Notes: generated by a model not told the origin, from the sequence alone. 59,875 bases of DNA from an uncultured Synechococcus sp. (GCA_913050565.1 CAJWZW010000003.1:1-59875); one strand, 5' to 3'. Shown: positions 28,066-38,161, counted from the stretch's first letter. Translations and numbers: made by a program.

Positions 28066-28964
28066 AAGTTCTGCTCACCGGTGCGGCCGGCCAGCTGGGC
28101 CAGGCGCTGCTCGCATCGGCCCCGCAAGGCCTTGAGCTGTTGGCCAGCAGCCGCAGTGGTGGTGGAGACCTCCTTGCACTCGATTTGTCAGACCCGTCTG
28201 CCTGCAAGGCGGCTGTGGAGGAGTACCGGCCCGATTGGGTTATCAATGCCGGGGCTTACACAGCTGTGGACAAGGCGGAATCAGAGCCGGAGCTGGCGGA
28301 GGCGGTGAATGCCGGTGCGCCCGAGGCCCTGGCGGCTGCTCTCAAGCAGCGGAACGGTCGCCTGCTGCAGCTCAGCACCGACTTTGTGTTCAATGGCCGG
28401 CAAGGGGCGCCCTATCGCACCGATCAGCCCCGCGATCCCCTGGGTGTCTACGGCGCCACCAAAGCCAGAGGCGAGGAGGCCGTGGAAGCAGCCTTTGGCG
28501 GCAACGGTGATGGGTTCATCCTGCGAACCAGCTGGGTGATGGGACCTGTGGGGAGGAACTTTGCCCTCACGATGCTGAGGCTGCACCGCGAAAAAGACGA
28601 ACTGAACGTCGTTGCCGATCAGGTGGGCTGTCCGAGCAGCACCCTCAACCTGGCATCCGCCTGCTGGCAGGCGATTCAGCGCCGCAGCGAAGGCATTGAG
28701 CTCCCCCCCGTGATGCACTGGAGTGATGCCGGTGCTGCCAGCTGGTACGACGTCGCCGTCGCTGTCGGCGAGCTGGGGGTTGAACTCGGCCTGCTGAAGC
28801 AGACAGCCTGCGTCAATCCGATCACAACAATCGACTACCCGACCCCGGCCCGACGACCGGCTTACTCACTGCTGGACTGCCAGGGAAGCAGACAGGATCT
28901 CGATTTAAAGGCCGAGCACTGGCGATCAGCTCTCAGAGATGTTCTGAAGAACGTTGCGCACTGA
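28062..28964 (+). CDS. rmlD: dTDP-4-dehydrorhamnose reductase
   Basis: This NADPH-dependent SDR enzyme gives dTDP-L-rhamnose. The Rossmann loop VLLTGAAGQLGQAL, the INAGAYTAVDKAE segment, STDFVFNG and the catalytic YGATKARGE (Tyr-x3-Lys) are seen. 300 residues, with its start inside the end of rmlC. Confidence 0.96.
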   Translation: MKVLLTGAAGQLGQALLASAPQGLELLASSRSGGGDLLALDLSDPSACKAAVEEYRPDWVINAGAYTAVDKAESEPELAEAVNAGAPEALAAALKQRNGRLLQLSTDFVFNGRQGAPYRTDQPRDPLGVYGATKARGEEAVEAAFGGNGDGFILRTSWVMGPVGRNFALTMLRLHREKDELNVVADQVGCPSSTLNLASACWQAIQRRSEGIELPPVMHWSDAGAASWYDVAVAVGELGVELGLLKQTACVNPITTIDYPTPARRPAYSLLDCQGSRQDLDLKAEHWRSALRDVLKNVAH

Positions 28965-29000
28965 ATTCAGGACCTGACCACTCCTCAAGACCTCTCAACC

Positions 29001-30062
29001 ATGACCGCCTCACTGCCGAATGCCGCTGAATTACTTGGATCACGCCGCAGGATCCTCGTCACGGGCGGCGCGGGCTTCATTGGTGGAGCCGTGGTGCGCA
29101 GGTTGCTGCGTGAAAGCGATGCCGTCGTGTTCAACCTCGACAAGATGGGATATGCCAGTGATCTGAGCTCGATTGAGGCGGTGCTGGCCGATCTTGGATC
29201 CGATCATTCAGAACGGCATCAGCTGCTGAAGGTCGACCTCGCCGACGCTGAAGCGGTTCGAGTTGCGGTTCAAACGGCAGATCCGGATCTCGTGATGCAT
29301 CTGGCTGCTGAAAGCCATGTGGACCGATCAATCGCAGGCCCGGGTGTCTTCATCGAAAGCAATGTGACCGGGACCTACAACCTTCTGCAGGCTGTACGCG
29401 AACACCACGAACAGCTCAACGATGAACGCCAGGCCCAGTTCCGTCTGCATCACATCAGCACCGATGAAGTGTTCGGGTCACTGGGAAGGGAAGGACGTTT
29501 CTGCGAGACCACTCCCTACGATCCGCGAAGTCCTTATTCATCAAGCAAAGCTGCCAGCGATCATCTGGTGAGTGCCTGGCATCACACCTATGGATTGCCG
29601 GTGGTGTTGACCAACTGTTCCAACAATTACGGACCCTGGCAATTCCCGGAAAAACTGATCCCCGTGGTCACACTCAAAGCCGCTCAAGGTGAGGCCATTC
29701 CGCTTTACGGCGATGGGCTGAATGTTCGGGATTGGTTGTTCGTGGAAGATCATGTGGATGCTCTTCTGCTTGCGGCCTGCAATGGAACATCCGGACGCAG
29801 CTATTGCGTTGGCGGGTACGGAGAACGAACCAATCGTGAGGTTGTGGAGTGCATCTGCTTGCATCTCGATCATTTGATTCCCACTAAGACGCCCCACAAC
29901 AATCTGATCCAGATGGTGACGGATCGTCCTGGCCATGACAGGCGCTACGCCATTGATCCAAGCCGCATTGAAAACGAACTCGGCTGGTCTCCACGACACG
30001 ACTTCTCTTCAGCGATTGAAGAAACAGTGCGCTGGTTTCTGAATCACTACGGCATCAGTTGA
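29001..30062 (+). CDS. rmlB: dTDP-glucose 4,6-dehydratase
   Basis: This is the second step of dTDP-rhamnose synthesis. The NAD loop LVTGGAGFIGGAVV, HLAAESHVDRSI, STDEVFG and the catalytic YSSSKAASDHL are complete. 353 residues. It lies 36 bases after rmlD and completes the set of four enzymes, which feed rhamnose into surface polysaccharide. Confidence 0.97.
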   Translation: MTASLPNAAELLGSRRRILVTGGAGFIGGAVVRRLLRESDAVVFNLDKMGYASDLSSIEAVLADLGSDHSERHQLLKVDLADAEAVRVAVQTADPDLVMHLAAESHVDRSIAGPGVFIESNVTGTYNLLQAVREHHEQLNDERQAQFRLHHISTDEVFGSLGREGRFCETTPYDPRSPYSSSKAASDHLVSAWHHTYGLPVVLTNCSNNYGPWQFPEKLIPVVTLKAAQGEAIPLYGDGLNVRDWLFVEDHVDALLLAACNGTSGRSYCVGGYGERTNREVVECICLHLDHLIPTKTPHNNLIQMVTDRPGHDRRYAIDPSRIENELGWSPRHDFSSAIEETVRWFLNHYGIS

Positions 30063-30158
30063 TCGGCACCGACACACACCACGGAACACTGGTGCCTCCC
30101 TTGAGCAAGGGGAATGAAGGGCATCCCTACGATCAAAGGTTTGGGACGGCATTCTGCG

Positions 30159-31556
30159 ATGGGTGGCCAGCTGCGGCAGGAACACGACAGCATGGGTTGC
30201 GTTGAGGTCCCGGCGGAGGCTCTCTGGGGCGCACAGACCCAGCGCTCCTGCAACAACTTCGCCATCGGCAACCAGCTGATTCCTGCCGAATTGATTCATG
30301 CCCTGGCACGCATCAAGGGATGTTGCGCTGAGATCAACGGTCGCCATGAACTGCTCACAGCACAGCAGGTGCAGGCCATTGAACGCGCCGCAGCAGCCAT
30401 CTCCGAAGGGACACACGACAACCAGTTCCCTCTCAGCGTCTGGCAGACCGGCAGCGGCACTCAGACCAACATGAATGTGAACGAGGTGATCAGCAACCTT
30501 GCCGCCAGGGACACCGGTCACGCCCTTGGCAGCCATAACCCTGTTCACCCCAACGACCACGTCAACCGATCCCAGTCGACCAACGACGCCTTTCCCGCCG
30601 CCATTCATGTGGCAGCCGTTCTTCTGCTGCAGAACGACCTGCTGCCGGAACTGGACCGGCTGATCGCCAGCCTTGACGAGAAGGCCGGCAGCTGGATGGA
30701 CATCGTCAAGATCGGTCGCACCCATCTGCAGGATGCGGTGCCCCTACGCCTCGGAGACGAAGTGAGTGCCTGGAGGGATCAGATCCATCAGGGTCGGGAA
30801 TGGCTGGAGAAGGCTCGGGAGGACATGCTGGCGCTGCCCCTCGGCGGGACAGCCGTGGGCAGCGGCTTGAACACGCCCGCTGGATTTTCCAGCGATGTGG
30901 TGAATCTTCTGGCGGAACGAACAACAACCGCTTTTCATCCGGCGCCGAATCTGTTCGCTGTGATGGCGGGCCATGACGCTCTGGTTCAGGCCATGGCCCA
31001 GCTGCGTCGCCTGGCCGTGAGCCTGCTGAAAATCGCCAACGACATCCGGCTTCTGTCGTGTGGTCCGCGTGCAGGACTCGGTGAACTGCTCCTGCCGGCC
31101 AATGAACCCGGCAGTTCGATCATGCCTGGCAAGGTGAATCCAACCCAGTGCGAAGCCCTTGCGATGGTCTGCACCCAGGTGATCGGACTGGATGCGGCCG
31201 TTGCCGCCGCCGGAGCGGGTGGTCACCTGCAGATGAACGTGTACAAGCCTCTGATCGGCGCCAACCTGCTGCAGGGGATCAATCTGCTGAACGATGCCTG
31301 CCGCTGTTTCCGCCTGAACCTGGTCGACGGAATGAAGCCCGACAGAGAAAGGATCGCAGCCTTTGTCGAACGCTCGCTGATGTTGGTGACAGCCCTCACA
31401 CCCGAGATCGGTTACCGATCGGCCAGCGCTATTGCGCAACATGCCCATCGCGAGGGGCTGAGCCTGCGGGACGCGGCAATGGAGCTGGGTCACATCTCCC
31501 CGGAACGCTTTGATGCGCTGATGAATCCAGCCGTCATGGCGCAACCGCACACCTGA
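30159..31556 (+). CDS. fumC: Class II fumarate hydratase
   Basis: FumC interconverts fumarate and malate and works without an iron-sulfur cluster. The ATG at 30159 (MGGQLRQEHDSMG) is chosen over 30114 because the family starts a few residues before EHDSMG. Landmarks are EVPAEALWGAQTQRS, GSGTQTNMNVNEV, HPNDHVNRSQSTND, and the signature GSSIMPGKVNPTQCEA. About 465 residues. It converges on the helicase gene. Confidence 0.96.
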   Translation: MGGQLRQEHDSMGCVEVPAEALWGAQTQRSCNNFAIGNQLIPAELIHALARIKGCCAEINGRHELLTAQQVQAIERAAAAISEGTHDNQFPLSVWQTGSGTQTNMNVNEVISNLAARDTGHALGSHNPVHPNDHVNRSQSTNDAFPAAIHVAAVLLLQNDLLPELDRLIASLDEKAGSWMDIVKIGRTHLQDAVPLRLGDEVSAWRDQIHQGREWLEKAREDMLALPLGGTAVGSGLNTPAGFSSDVVNLLAERTTTAFHPAPNLFAVMAGHDALVQAMAQLRRLAVSLLKIANDIRLLSCGPRAGLGELLLPANEPGSSIMPGKVNPTQCEALAMVCTQVIGLDAAVAAAGAGGHLQMNVYKPLIGANLLQGINLLNDACRCFRLNLVDGMKPDRERIAAFVERSLMLVTALTPEIGYRSASAIAQHAHREGLSLRDAAMELGHISPERFDALMNPAVMAQPHT

Positions 31557-31558
31557 GT

Positions 31559-34309
31559 TCAGGCGGCCCGTTCCGTGGCGGGATTCGATGCAGCATTCTG
31601 CTGCTGAAGATCCTCCGCCTCGGCAACCGGGAAACGGTTGATGGCTCTGAGAGCCTGGCGGGCATGACTGCGAAGCTGCTCACTGATGGCTTCGCAGTAG
31701 TTCACCTGCGCCAGCAGGTCAACCGTACGGCGCATGATGCGCACCACATCACCTTCATCGAGTGAGGTGTTGGCGATCAGATCGGTCCAGTCGGTGCCTC
31801 GCGCCCAGGCCTCCACCAAGCCCATCAGTTCCGGTTCCCACCAGGCCGGCACCACAACTCCATGGCGCTCCTGCGCTCGCAGCAATTCACGGCGAAGACC
31901 TGAAAGGTCCTGCAGTGCCTCTTCAGCGGCCGGTGGCGGGGGAAAGCCGCTCCAGAGATCCGGACGATTGACCTCGGTGCTGATCGCTTCGAAAACCGCC
32001 GCAAGATCTGCCGGGGAAAGATCGTCGAGATGGCCACTCATCAGGGCCAGACCCAGCCAGAGTTCGTTGTCGCCACGGAGGGCTGCCACGGTGCGGCCGA
32101 TCTCCGTGGGCTCGAGGTCATCCAAACAGCCGAATTGCTGCAGGATCTCCATCAGAGCCAGAAATGTCTCCCAGTGGCGGTTGGAGCGGTGATGGAGCAG
32201 TCTCTGCCGCTCTTCGATCTCCTGCTCCAGCTCCTCCATCCGACGACGGTGCTTCTTGAGCTGCTTGCGATCGCCCCAGCGATGGGCCGGATGCTGCTGC
32301 TGTTGCTCCTCGAGATCACGCACCGAGCGGGCCTGGGCCAGCACCTCTCCAGCCAGGTCGTACTGAGGTGTGGTCATGTCGTGACGACGGGCCATGTGAG
32401 CCACAGCAAGAGCAAGACCACCACTGGCCTGATCCCCGTGCCGCAGCTCGCCGGCCCGGCTCAGATCCGGCGCCGTCACTCCGCTGACCTGAAGACAGCT
32501 CAGTTCAGCGTGGATGCTCACCACGGCCTGACAGGGCAGCAGCACCCAGAGGTTGTCGTCCGTGAGGCAGAGCAACAGGGGGAACTGTCCAGGACCATCC
32601 ACCTTGTCGACAATCACCGCAGGCGAGACACGACCCCGCAGCTGAGGTGATTTCAGGCTGACCAAAGTGCCTGTGCTGGCGAACTGGAGGGCCAGGGTGA
32701 GCTCGTTGGCCAGAGTCTCTTCAGCCTGCTGTTGAAGAATCCGCAGCAGACGACGTTCTTCCCGCAGGCGTCCACGAAGTTTCTCGTAATCCTCGAAGTC
32801 TTCCCAGGGGATGTCGCCCGCAACCCCCTCCAGCTGACCCAGCTGCAGGCGCAACTGAGCCAGCAGATTCTCCTCATCAACGAGATCCAGGCCGGCCAGA
32901 TAGCGACCGAAGCTGCGTTCCACCAGATCTCGGGCCTTGGCCAGGTCATGGCGCTGCAGAAGGTTGAGCACCATGCCGTAGCTCGGGGTGAACTGGCTCA
33001 CCAGGGGATCCGCCGGGCTGGTGGCGAGCTGGCCCGCTTCGCGAACCCCTTCGAAACGACTCTGAACGGTGACGACATAACCGCGGGAATCCAGACCCCG
33101 CCTTCCGGCCCGTCCGGCCATCTGCAGGAACTCACTGCCCATGAGCGGGCGGTGACCTCGCTCGGTGCGTTTGGAGAGCGAGGCAATCACGGTGCTGCGG
33201 GCCGGCATGTTGATGCCTGCGGCCAGGGTCTCCGTCGCAAAGACCACCTTGACCAGACCTTGCTGAAACAACTCCTCGATCAGCTCTTTCCAGGCCGGAA
33301 GCACACCGGCGTGATGGGCAGCGACTCCGCGCAGGAGAGCATCGGCATGAATGCCGTCCCTCACCGCTTCAGGGTTGTTGTCGGTGTAGGTCCTGAGCCT
33401 GGCGCTGATCAGGGACTGCTCGTCCTTGGAGACAAGACACTGCCCCCCGAGATCCCGCACCGCCTTGTCGCAGCCTCGACGACTGAAAATGAAATAGATG
33501 GCGGGAAGCATGTCCCTCTCGGCCATCTGTGCCACCACAAAACCGATCGGTGGGGGTTCAGGCTGAGGCGGCCGGGACGGGCGACCTTTGCGCTTCTGTC
33601 CTTTGGGGGCGCGCCAGACCTTGCAGTTGGGATGCAGACCGGTTCCGGCCTCATTCAGCAGTGGATGCAAACCCTTGGCGCTGCAGAAGCTGAACTGCAA
33701 CGGCACAGGTCTGAAGTCGCTCACCACCAGCGTGGTGGGCCCGTGCACTTTCTCGATCCAGTCGGTGAGCTGCCCGGCGTTGGCGACTGTGGCGGAGAGG
33801 GCCAGCAGCTGAACCGGAGGCGGGCAGTGAATGATGGACTCCTCCCAGACCGTGCCCCGCTGGGAGTCATTCATGTAGTGGCACTCATCAAGCACCACCG
33901 CCTCAACATCGGCGAGCGGATCATCACTTTCATCCGCTTCGGCGTAGAGCATGTTGCGGAAGATCTCGGTGGTCATCACCACGATCGAGGCCTCGCGATT
34001 CACACTCAGATCACCGGTCATCAGACCGACGTTCTGGTCTCCGAACTGCTCTCTGAAATCCCGCAGCTTCTGGTTGGAGAGGGCCTTCAGCGGAGTTGTG
34101 TAGAAGACCTTCTGGCCATGGGCCAGGGCGCGATAAATGGCGTACTCACCCACGAGCGTCTTGCCTGAACCCGTGGGAGCGCTGACAACAACGGAATGCC
34201 CGTGATTCAGTGCGGCGATGGCATCCAGCTGAAAGTCGTCCAGCGGAAACGGAAAGATCGCAGCCGGATCAAGGCCGGATGATGCTGCTTCTGAATCCGG
34301 CTTGATCAT
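31559..34309 (-). CDS. Ski2/Mtr4-like DEAD/DEAH-box RNA helicase
   Basis: A 916-residue superfamily 2 helicase. Walker A is APTGSGKT (44-51), Walker B is DECH (141-144), motif III is LSATVANA, and motif VI is QMAGRAGRRGLD. A long C-terminal region contains the helical DSHCT-like domain of Ski2/Mtr4 relatives. Cyanobacterial and plastid members (ISE2 type) act in RNA processing or ribosome biogenesis; the role here is inferred from that family. ATG start at 34309. Confidence 0.93.
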   Translation of the reverse strand: MIKPDSEAASSGLDPAAIFPFPLDDFQLDAIAALNHGHSVVVSAPTGSGKTLVGEYAIYRALAHGQKVFYTTPLKALSNQKLRDFREQFGDQNVGLMTGDLSVNREASIVVMTTEIFRNMLYAEADESDDPLADVEAVVLDECHYMNDSQRGTVWEESIIHCPPPVQLLALSATVANAGQLTDWIEKVHGPTTLVVSDFRPVPLQFSFCSAKGLHPLLNEAGTGLHPNCKVWRAPKGQKRKGRPSRPPQPEPPPIGFVVAQMAERDMLPAIYFIFSRRGCDKAVRDLGGQCLVSKDEQSLISARLRTYTDNNPEAVRDGIHADALLRGVAAHHAGVLPAWKELIEELFQQGLVKVVFATETLAAGINMPARSTVIASLSKRTERGHRPLMGSEFLQMAGRAGRRGLDSRGYVVTVQSRFEGVREAGQLATSPADPLVSQFTPSYGMVLNLLQRHDLAKARDLVERSFGRYLAGLDLVDEENLLAQLRLQLGQLEGVAGDIPWEDFEDYEKLRGRLREERRLLRILQQQAEETLANELTLALQFASTGTLVSLKSPQLRGRVSPAVIVDKVDGPGQFPLLLCLTDDNLWVLLPCQAVVSIHAELSCLQVSGVTAPDLSRAGELRHGDQASGGLALAVAHMARRHDMTTPQYDLAGEVLAQARSVRDLEEQQQQHPAHRWGDRKQLKKHRRRMEELEQEIEERQRLLHHRSNRHWETFLALMEILQQFGCLDDLEPTEIGRTVAALRGDNELWLGLALMSGHLDDLSPADLAAVFEAISTEVNRPDLWSGFPPPPAAEEALQDLSGLRRELLRAQERHGVVVPAWWEPELMGLVEAWARGTDWTDLIANTSLDEGDVVRIMRRTVDLLAQVNYCEAISEQLRSHARQALRAINRFPVAEAEDLQQQNAASNPATERAA

Positions 34310-34400
34310 GGATCGATCCTAAAGATCAATCTCAAGGCCAGTCCTGAGGTGACAACCAAGTGAACCGATGCCATGACATGGGAGTGAATGCGAGCACGCC

Positions 34401-34625
34401 ATGGCAGGGACTGGACAACTGCGGGACGTCCTGACAGAGGAACGTCTGATCGATGCCCTGCGGGGATGTTCCAGCACCGAGGAGTTGATGACCCTGCAAC
34501 AGCGTTTGGCGGAGGAGCCCGATGCTCCAGCCCTGTTCGACTGGATCTGCAACATGCTCGTGTCCCGCCGGCTGTCCCGGGGGCTGGCCGCCCGGTTGCT
34601 CAGTCAGTTGCATCGCGGGGGCTAG
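34401..34625 (+). CDS. Small conserved-looking protein of unknown function
   Basis: A 74-residue soluble, almost entirely helical protein (MAGTGQLRDVLTEERL to LLSQLHRGG). I do not recognise it. Codon use matches its neighbours and the start ATG is clean. It is divergent from the helicase gene, and its 3' end overlaps the convergent BASS transporter gene by 26 bases. Confidence 0.55.
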   Translation: MAGTGQLRDVLTEERLIDALRGCSSTEELMTLQQRLAEEPDAPALFDWICNMLVSRRLSRGLAARLLSQLHRGG

Positions 34626-35538
34626 AGGGATTCAGGCGGCGCCACCATCCGGCGAGAGCACTGCCCAGCATGCAGTGCACCACGGCTGAAATGGCTCCCG
34701 GGAGCGCCGTCAGCGGGCTGGCAAAACCGCCACTGCGTGCCAGCACAACCGCCAGGCCTGAGTTCTGCATGCCCACTTCAATGCTGATGGTGCGTTGTGC
34801 CGCCACCGATTCACCGCTCAGCCGGGCAATGACAAAGCCCAGACCGAATCCACCGGCGTGCAGGAGCAGACAGGCCAGCAGAAGCAACAGCCCCTGGTCC
34901 AACAGCAGCTGGCGCTGACTTCCCACAACACTGGCGACGATCATCACGATGGCGACCACCGAAACCGGCGGCATCACCGGCTCCACCCGCCGGGCCAGTG
35001 ACGGCAATCCCTGTTTGAGCAACACACCGCAGGCCACCGGCACCAACACCACCTGCAGCACGCGCAACAGCAGCAACCAGCCATCCACAGGCACGTACTG
35101 ACTGGCCAGCACTTCGGTCAGACGCGGGGTGAACACCACAGCCGCCAGAGTGCTGAGGCTGGTCATCACCACGGAAAGAGCCACATCAGCGCGGGCGATC
35201 AGGGCCACAACATTGCTTGCGGTTCCACCGGGGCAGCACCCCACCAGAATCAATCCCACCGCCAACGGCGCCGGCAAGCGCAGAAGCGCCGCAATGGCAG
35301 CCGCGAGGGCTGGCATCACAGCGAACTGGGCGATCAGACCCACCAGGGCTGGGCGCGGGCGCCGGCCCACCCGCAGGAAGTCGTCAGGCGAGAGCCCCAG
35401 GCCCATGCCAAGCATGATCACCCCAAGTCCCAGGGTGATCCAGATCCCGCTGAACCAGGTGAACAGTTCGGGGCGAACCAGAGCCAGCGCCGAGCCCAGC
35501 AAGGTCCAGAACGGAAAGAGCGTCGTGAAGCGCTCCAT
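34600..35538 (-). CDS. Bile acid:sodium symporter (BASS) family transporter
   Basis: A roughly 312-residue membrane protein with about ten spans and the BASS segments GLGVIMLGMGLGLSPDDF, LVGCCPGGTASNVVA and EVGMQNSGLAVVLA, which form the sodium and substrate sites. Plant and cyanobacterial members carry pyruvate, 2-keto acids, bicarbonate or other organic anions with sodium; the substrate here is unknown. The ATG at 35538 (MERFTTLFPFW) is preferred to a TTG at 35562. Confidence 0.87.
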   Translation of the reverse strand: MERFTTLFPFWTLLGSALALVRPELFTWFSGIWITLGLGVIMLGMGLGLSPDDFLRVGRRPRPALVGLIAQFAVMPALAAAIAALLRLPAPLAVGLILVGCCPGGTASNVVALIARADVALSVVMTSLSTLAAVVFTPRLTEVLASQYVPVDGWLLLLRVLQVVLVPVACGVLLKQGLPSLARRVEPVMPPVSVVAIVMIVASVVGSQRQLLLDQGLLLLLACLLLHAGGFGLGFVIARLSGESVAAQRTISIEVGMQNSGLAVVLARSGGFASPLTALPGAISAVVHCMLGSALAGWWRRLNPSSPRDATD

Positions 35539-35598
35539 GGTCACCCCCAACCGTCGAAACAACCATCCTCACTGCCGGCCGCCGAGCAGACTGGGGAC

Positions 35599-36729
35599 AT
35601 GGCCACCCTCGATCCAGCCAGGCGCCGCTCGTTGCATAGCTGGAGAACGGGTCCAGAGAGCTGGACACTGCTGCGGGATCAACCCAATCCAGGCGCAGCG
35701 TTGGTCGACCTTGCCAGCAACGACTACCTGGGTCTCAGTCGCCACGACGCCTTGATCGAAGCCGCCGTGCAGGCGGTTCGCGACGACGGAAGCGGAGCCG
35801 GTGGATCAAGGCTTGTGACCGGCAGCCGACCGCGGCACGGACGGCTGGAGCGGGAGCTGGGGGAGTGGCTCGGCAGAGACACCGTTCTGCTCTTCCCCAG
35901 TGGGTTCCAGGCCAATCTTGCTGCGGTGTGTCTTCTTGCGGATCGCCACAGCACTGTTCTGGCAGACCGGCTGATTCACCATTCGCTTCTGGTGGGTGTC
36001 CAGGCGAGCGGTGCTCGGTTGCAGCGCTTTCGCCACAACGACCTGATCGATCTGGAACGACGGCTCAGCAAGCTCGATGCAGGTCAGGGCTCAGTGCTGG
36101 TGATCAGCGAGAGCCTGTTCAGCATGGAAGGCACCAGCCCCGACATGGATGGCCTGGTGGATCTCTGCCATCGTTTTGGAGCCAGGCTGCTGCTGGATGA
36201 AGCCCATGCACTGGGGGTGCTCGGTCATCAGGGCCGCGGCCTTGGCTATGGCCGCGAGGGGATCCATCTGATCAGTGGCACCTTCGGCAAGGCGTTCGGC
36301 AGTGGTGGAGCGTTCCTGGCCTGCGACGAGGTGCTTGGCGACAGGTTGCTGCAATCCAGTGGCGCCTTTCGATACACCACCGCTCTCGCCCCGGCGCTGG
36401 TGGGGGCCGCCCAGGCCGCTCTGGACCTGATCCGCTCCAATCCCGACTGGGGGAAGCAGCTGATTCAGCGGAGTGGCCAATGGCGTGCGGCTCTGGCTGC
36501 CGAAGGATGGCGACAGCCCGATGGATCCGGGCAGGTGCTGCCTCTGCTGATCGGTTCCGACAGCGCTGCACTGGAGGCTCAGGCAACACTGGAGCAGGGC
36601 GGTCTGCTGGCAGTGGCGATCCGGCCACCCACCGTGCCCGAGGGAACAGCTCGGCTCCGATTGGTGCTGAGGCGGGATCTGCCTGAGGACACGCTGAACC
36701 GTTTGCTGCAGATGCTCTCCAGACGATGA
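35599..36729 (+). CDS. bioF: 8-amino-7-oxononanoate synthase
   Basis: This PLP enzyme joins pimeloyl-ACP with alanine in biotin synthesis. Landmarks are ASNDYLGLSRH, GSGAGGSRLVTG, LLLDEAHALGVLG and the PLP lysine in SGTFGKAFGSGG. 376 residues. It overlaps the next gene by four bases (ATGA), as do the next two junctions, so bioF, bioK, bioC and bioD are one translational unit. Confidence 0.96.
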   Translation: MATLDPARRRSLHSWRTGPESWTLLRDQPNPGAALVDLASNDYLGLSRHDALIEAAVQAVRDDGSGAGGSRLVTGSRPRHGRLERELGEWLGRDTVLLFPSGFQANLAAVCLLADRHSTVLADRLIHHSLLVGVQASGARLQRFRHNDLIDLERRLSKLDAGQGSVLVISESLFSMEGTSPDMDGLVDLCHRFGARLLLDEAHALGVLGHQGRGLGYGREGIHLISGTFGKAFGSGGAFLACDEVLGDRLLQSSGAFRYTTALAPALVGAAQAALDLIRSNPDWGKQLIQRSGQWRAALAAEGWRQPDGSGQVLPLLIGSDSAALEAQATLEQGGLLAVAIRPPTVPEGTARLRLVLRRDLPEDTLNRLLQMLSRR

Positions 36730-37418
36730 AACACGTGATCGCCGCCCACGGCTGGGCCGGAGACGCATCGGTCTGGAAAGCCTGGCAACGGGGATTTGAG
36801 GCTCAGGGCTGGCAATGGCAATCCGCAGAGCGTGGCTACGGCGGCGAACCATGTCTGCAGCCGATCTGGTCCCAGCAAGACCAGCAGAGGCTGATCATCT
36901 GCCATTCCCTTGGACTGCACCTCCTCTCTCCCAGCACCCTTGCTGCGGCAGAGGCCATCGTGATCCTCGGAGGATTCACGGCCTTTGTTCCTCCCGGAGG
37001 ATCCGGACGCCGACAGGCAAGAGCTCTTCGGGGAATGGCTGAACGGCTGGGGACTCCAGAGGAGGGGGCCATGCTGCGGACATTCCTGGATCGCTGCGCG
37101 TCTCCCATGCCGGCGACAGCGCTGCCCCCCCACCCGGTGCTGACCCAGCTGGATGACTCAGGCCGTGAGCGGCTCAGAAACGACCTCACCCTTCTGAGCC
37201 ACTGTTCCGATCTGCCGGACGGGTGGCCACAGCTGGCGCGGGTTCTTGTGGTTCAGGGAGAGCAGGACGCGATCGTGTGCCCTGAAAGCCAGAACCTGTT
37301 GCTGACGGCGCTGAGGAATCAGCGGAACGAGCTGATTCGGCTGCCGGAACACGGCCATGCCCTGATCACGACGGCTGTCCTGAAAACAGTCCTGGACTGG
37401 GTCGAGGCAAGGCCATGA
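36726..37418 (+). CDS. bioK: Alpha/beta hydrolase, BioK-type pimeloyl-ACP methyl ester esterase
   Basis: The likely role is removing the methyl group from pimeloyl-ACP methyl ester, the step done by BioH in E. coli. The nucleophile serine is in IICHSLGLHLL, with Cys in the position of the usual first Gly. The acid lies in VVQGEQDAIVCPE and the histidine in PEHGHALI. Position between bioF and bioC supports the assignment. BioK is the esterase described from Prochlorococcus and Synechococcus. 230 residues. Confidence 0.85.
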   Translation: MKHVIAAHGWAGDASVWKAWQRGFEAQGWQWQSAERGYGGEPCLQPIWSQQDQQRLIICHSLGLHLLSPSTLAAAEAIVILGGFTAFVPPGGSGRRQARALRGMAERLGTPEEGAMLRTFLDRCASPMPATALPPHPVLTQLDDSGRERLRNDLTLLSHCSDLPDGWPQLARVLVVQGEQDAIVCPESQNLLLTALRNQRNELIRLPEHGHALITTAVLKTVLDWVEARP

Positions 37419-38161
37419 CATCAGGCTGGAGTGCAAGGGTTCTGAACGCTTTCGGAGCCTCAGCAGCGCAATACGACGCTTCCGCTGAGCTCCAGCGGAC
37501 CATGGCCCGACAGCTGGCCAGACGTTGCCGGCATTCGGCCATTCCTGCAGGACTCTGGGTGGATCTCGGCAGCGGAACCGGGTGTCTTGCCGATGCCCTC
37601 GAACAGCAGCATCCGGGACAGTCGGTCCTGCGTGTGGATGGCAGCGACGCCATGCTGCGCAGCCAGACCGGGGCCGGGGCGACTCTTCTTCACGACCTCA
37701 ATGAAGAGTTACCGACGTGGTCGTCAGCTCCGACGCTGTTGTGCTCAAGTTTCGTTCTGCACTGGCTGGATGATCCGCCGGAGCGTTTGCGCCACTGGTT
37801 CGACCAGCTCGCGCCGGGCGGCTGGCTGGCACTGACAGTGCCGGTGGACGGCAGTTTTGAACAGTGGCATCAGGCTGCCGAGCGAGCCGGGGTCCCCTGC
37901 ACCGCTCTGCCGTTTCCGCAAATGGAATTGCTGCTGGCCGCCGTACCCGAACAGGCGGTTCGATGGAAGCGCAAGCAACGGTTCAGCAGCAACGGCCGCC
38001 ATCCATTGGAGCTGCTGCGACCGATGATCAGAACCGGTGCCGACACCACCCCCTCGGCAGGCCTTGGACCCTCAGAGTGGCGACGGGTCTTCAGGAGCTG
38101 GCCCGACCCCGAACATCCAACCCTCAGCTGGCATGTGTTCACCCTGATGCTGCAGCGATGA
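37415..38161 (+). CDS. bioC: Malonyl-ACP O-methyltransferase
   Basis: BioC methylates malonyl-ACP so that fatty-acid synthesis can build the pimelate part of biotin. It is a Rossmann SAM methyltransferase: WVDLGSGTGCLADAL holds the SAM loop, followed by LRVDGSDAML and LCSSFVLHWLDDP. 248 residues. Overlaps on both sides place it inside the biotin unit. Confidence 0.9.
   Translation: MTSGWSARVLNAFGASAAQYDASAELQRTMARQLARRCRHSAIPAGLWVDLGSGTGCLADALEQQHPGQSVLRVDGSDAMLRSQTGAGATLLHDLNEELPTWSSAPTLLCSSFVLHWLDDPPERLRHWFDQLAPGGWLALTVPVDGSFEQWHQAAERAGVPCTALPFPQMELLLAAVPEQAVRWKRKQRFSSNGRHPLELLRPMIRTGADTTPSAGLGPSEWRRVFRSWPDPEHPTLSWHVFTLMLQR

Noticed and set aside
30063-30158. GGCACC and GGTGCC inverted repeat between rmlB and fumC as a terminator
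   Set aside because: The stem is only 6 bp with a loop of about 20 bases and no T-run.
32732-34168. Plus-strand frame of 478 codons opposite the RNA helicase gene
   Set aside because: The helicase frame has all its motifs; the antisense frame has none.
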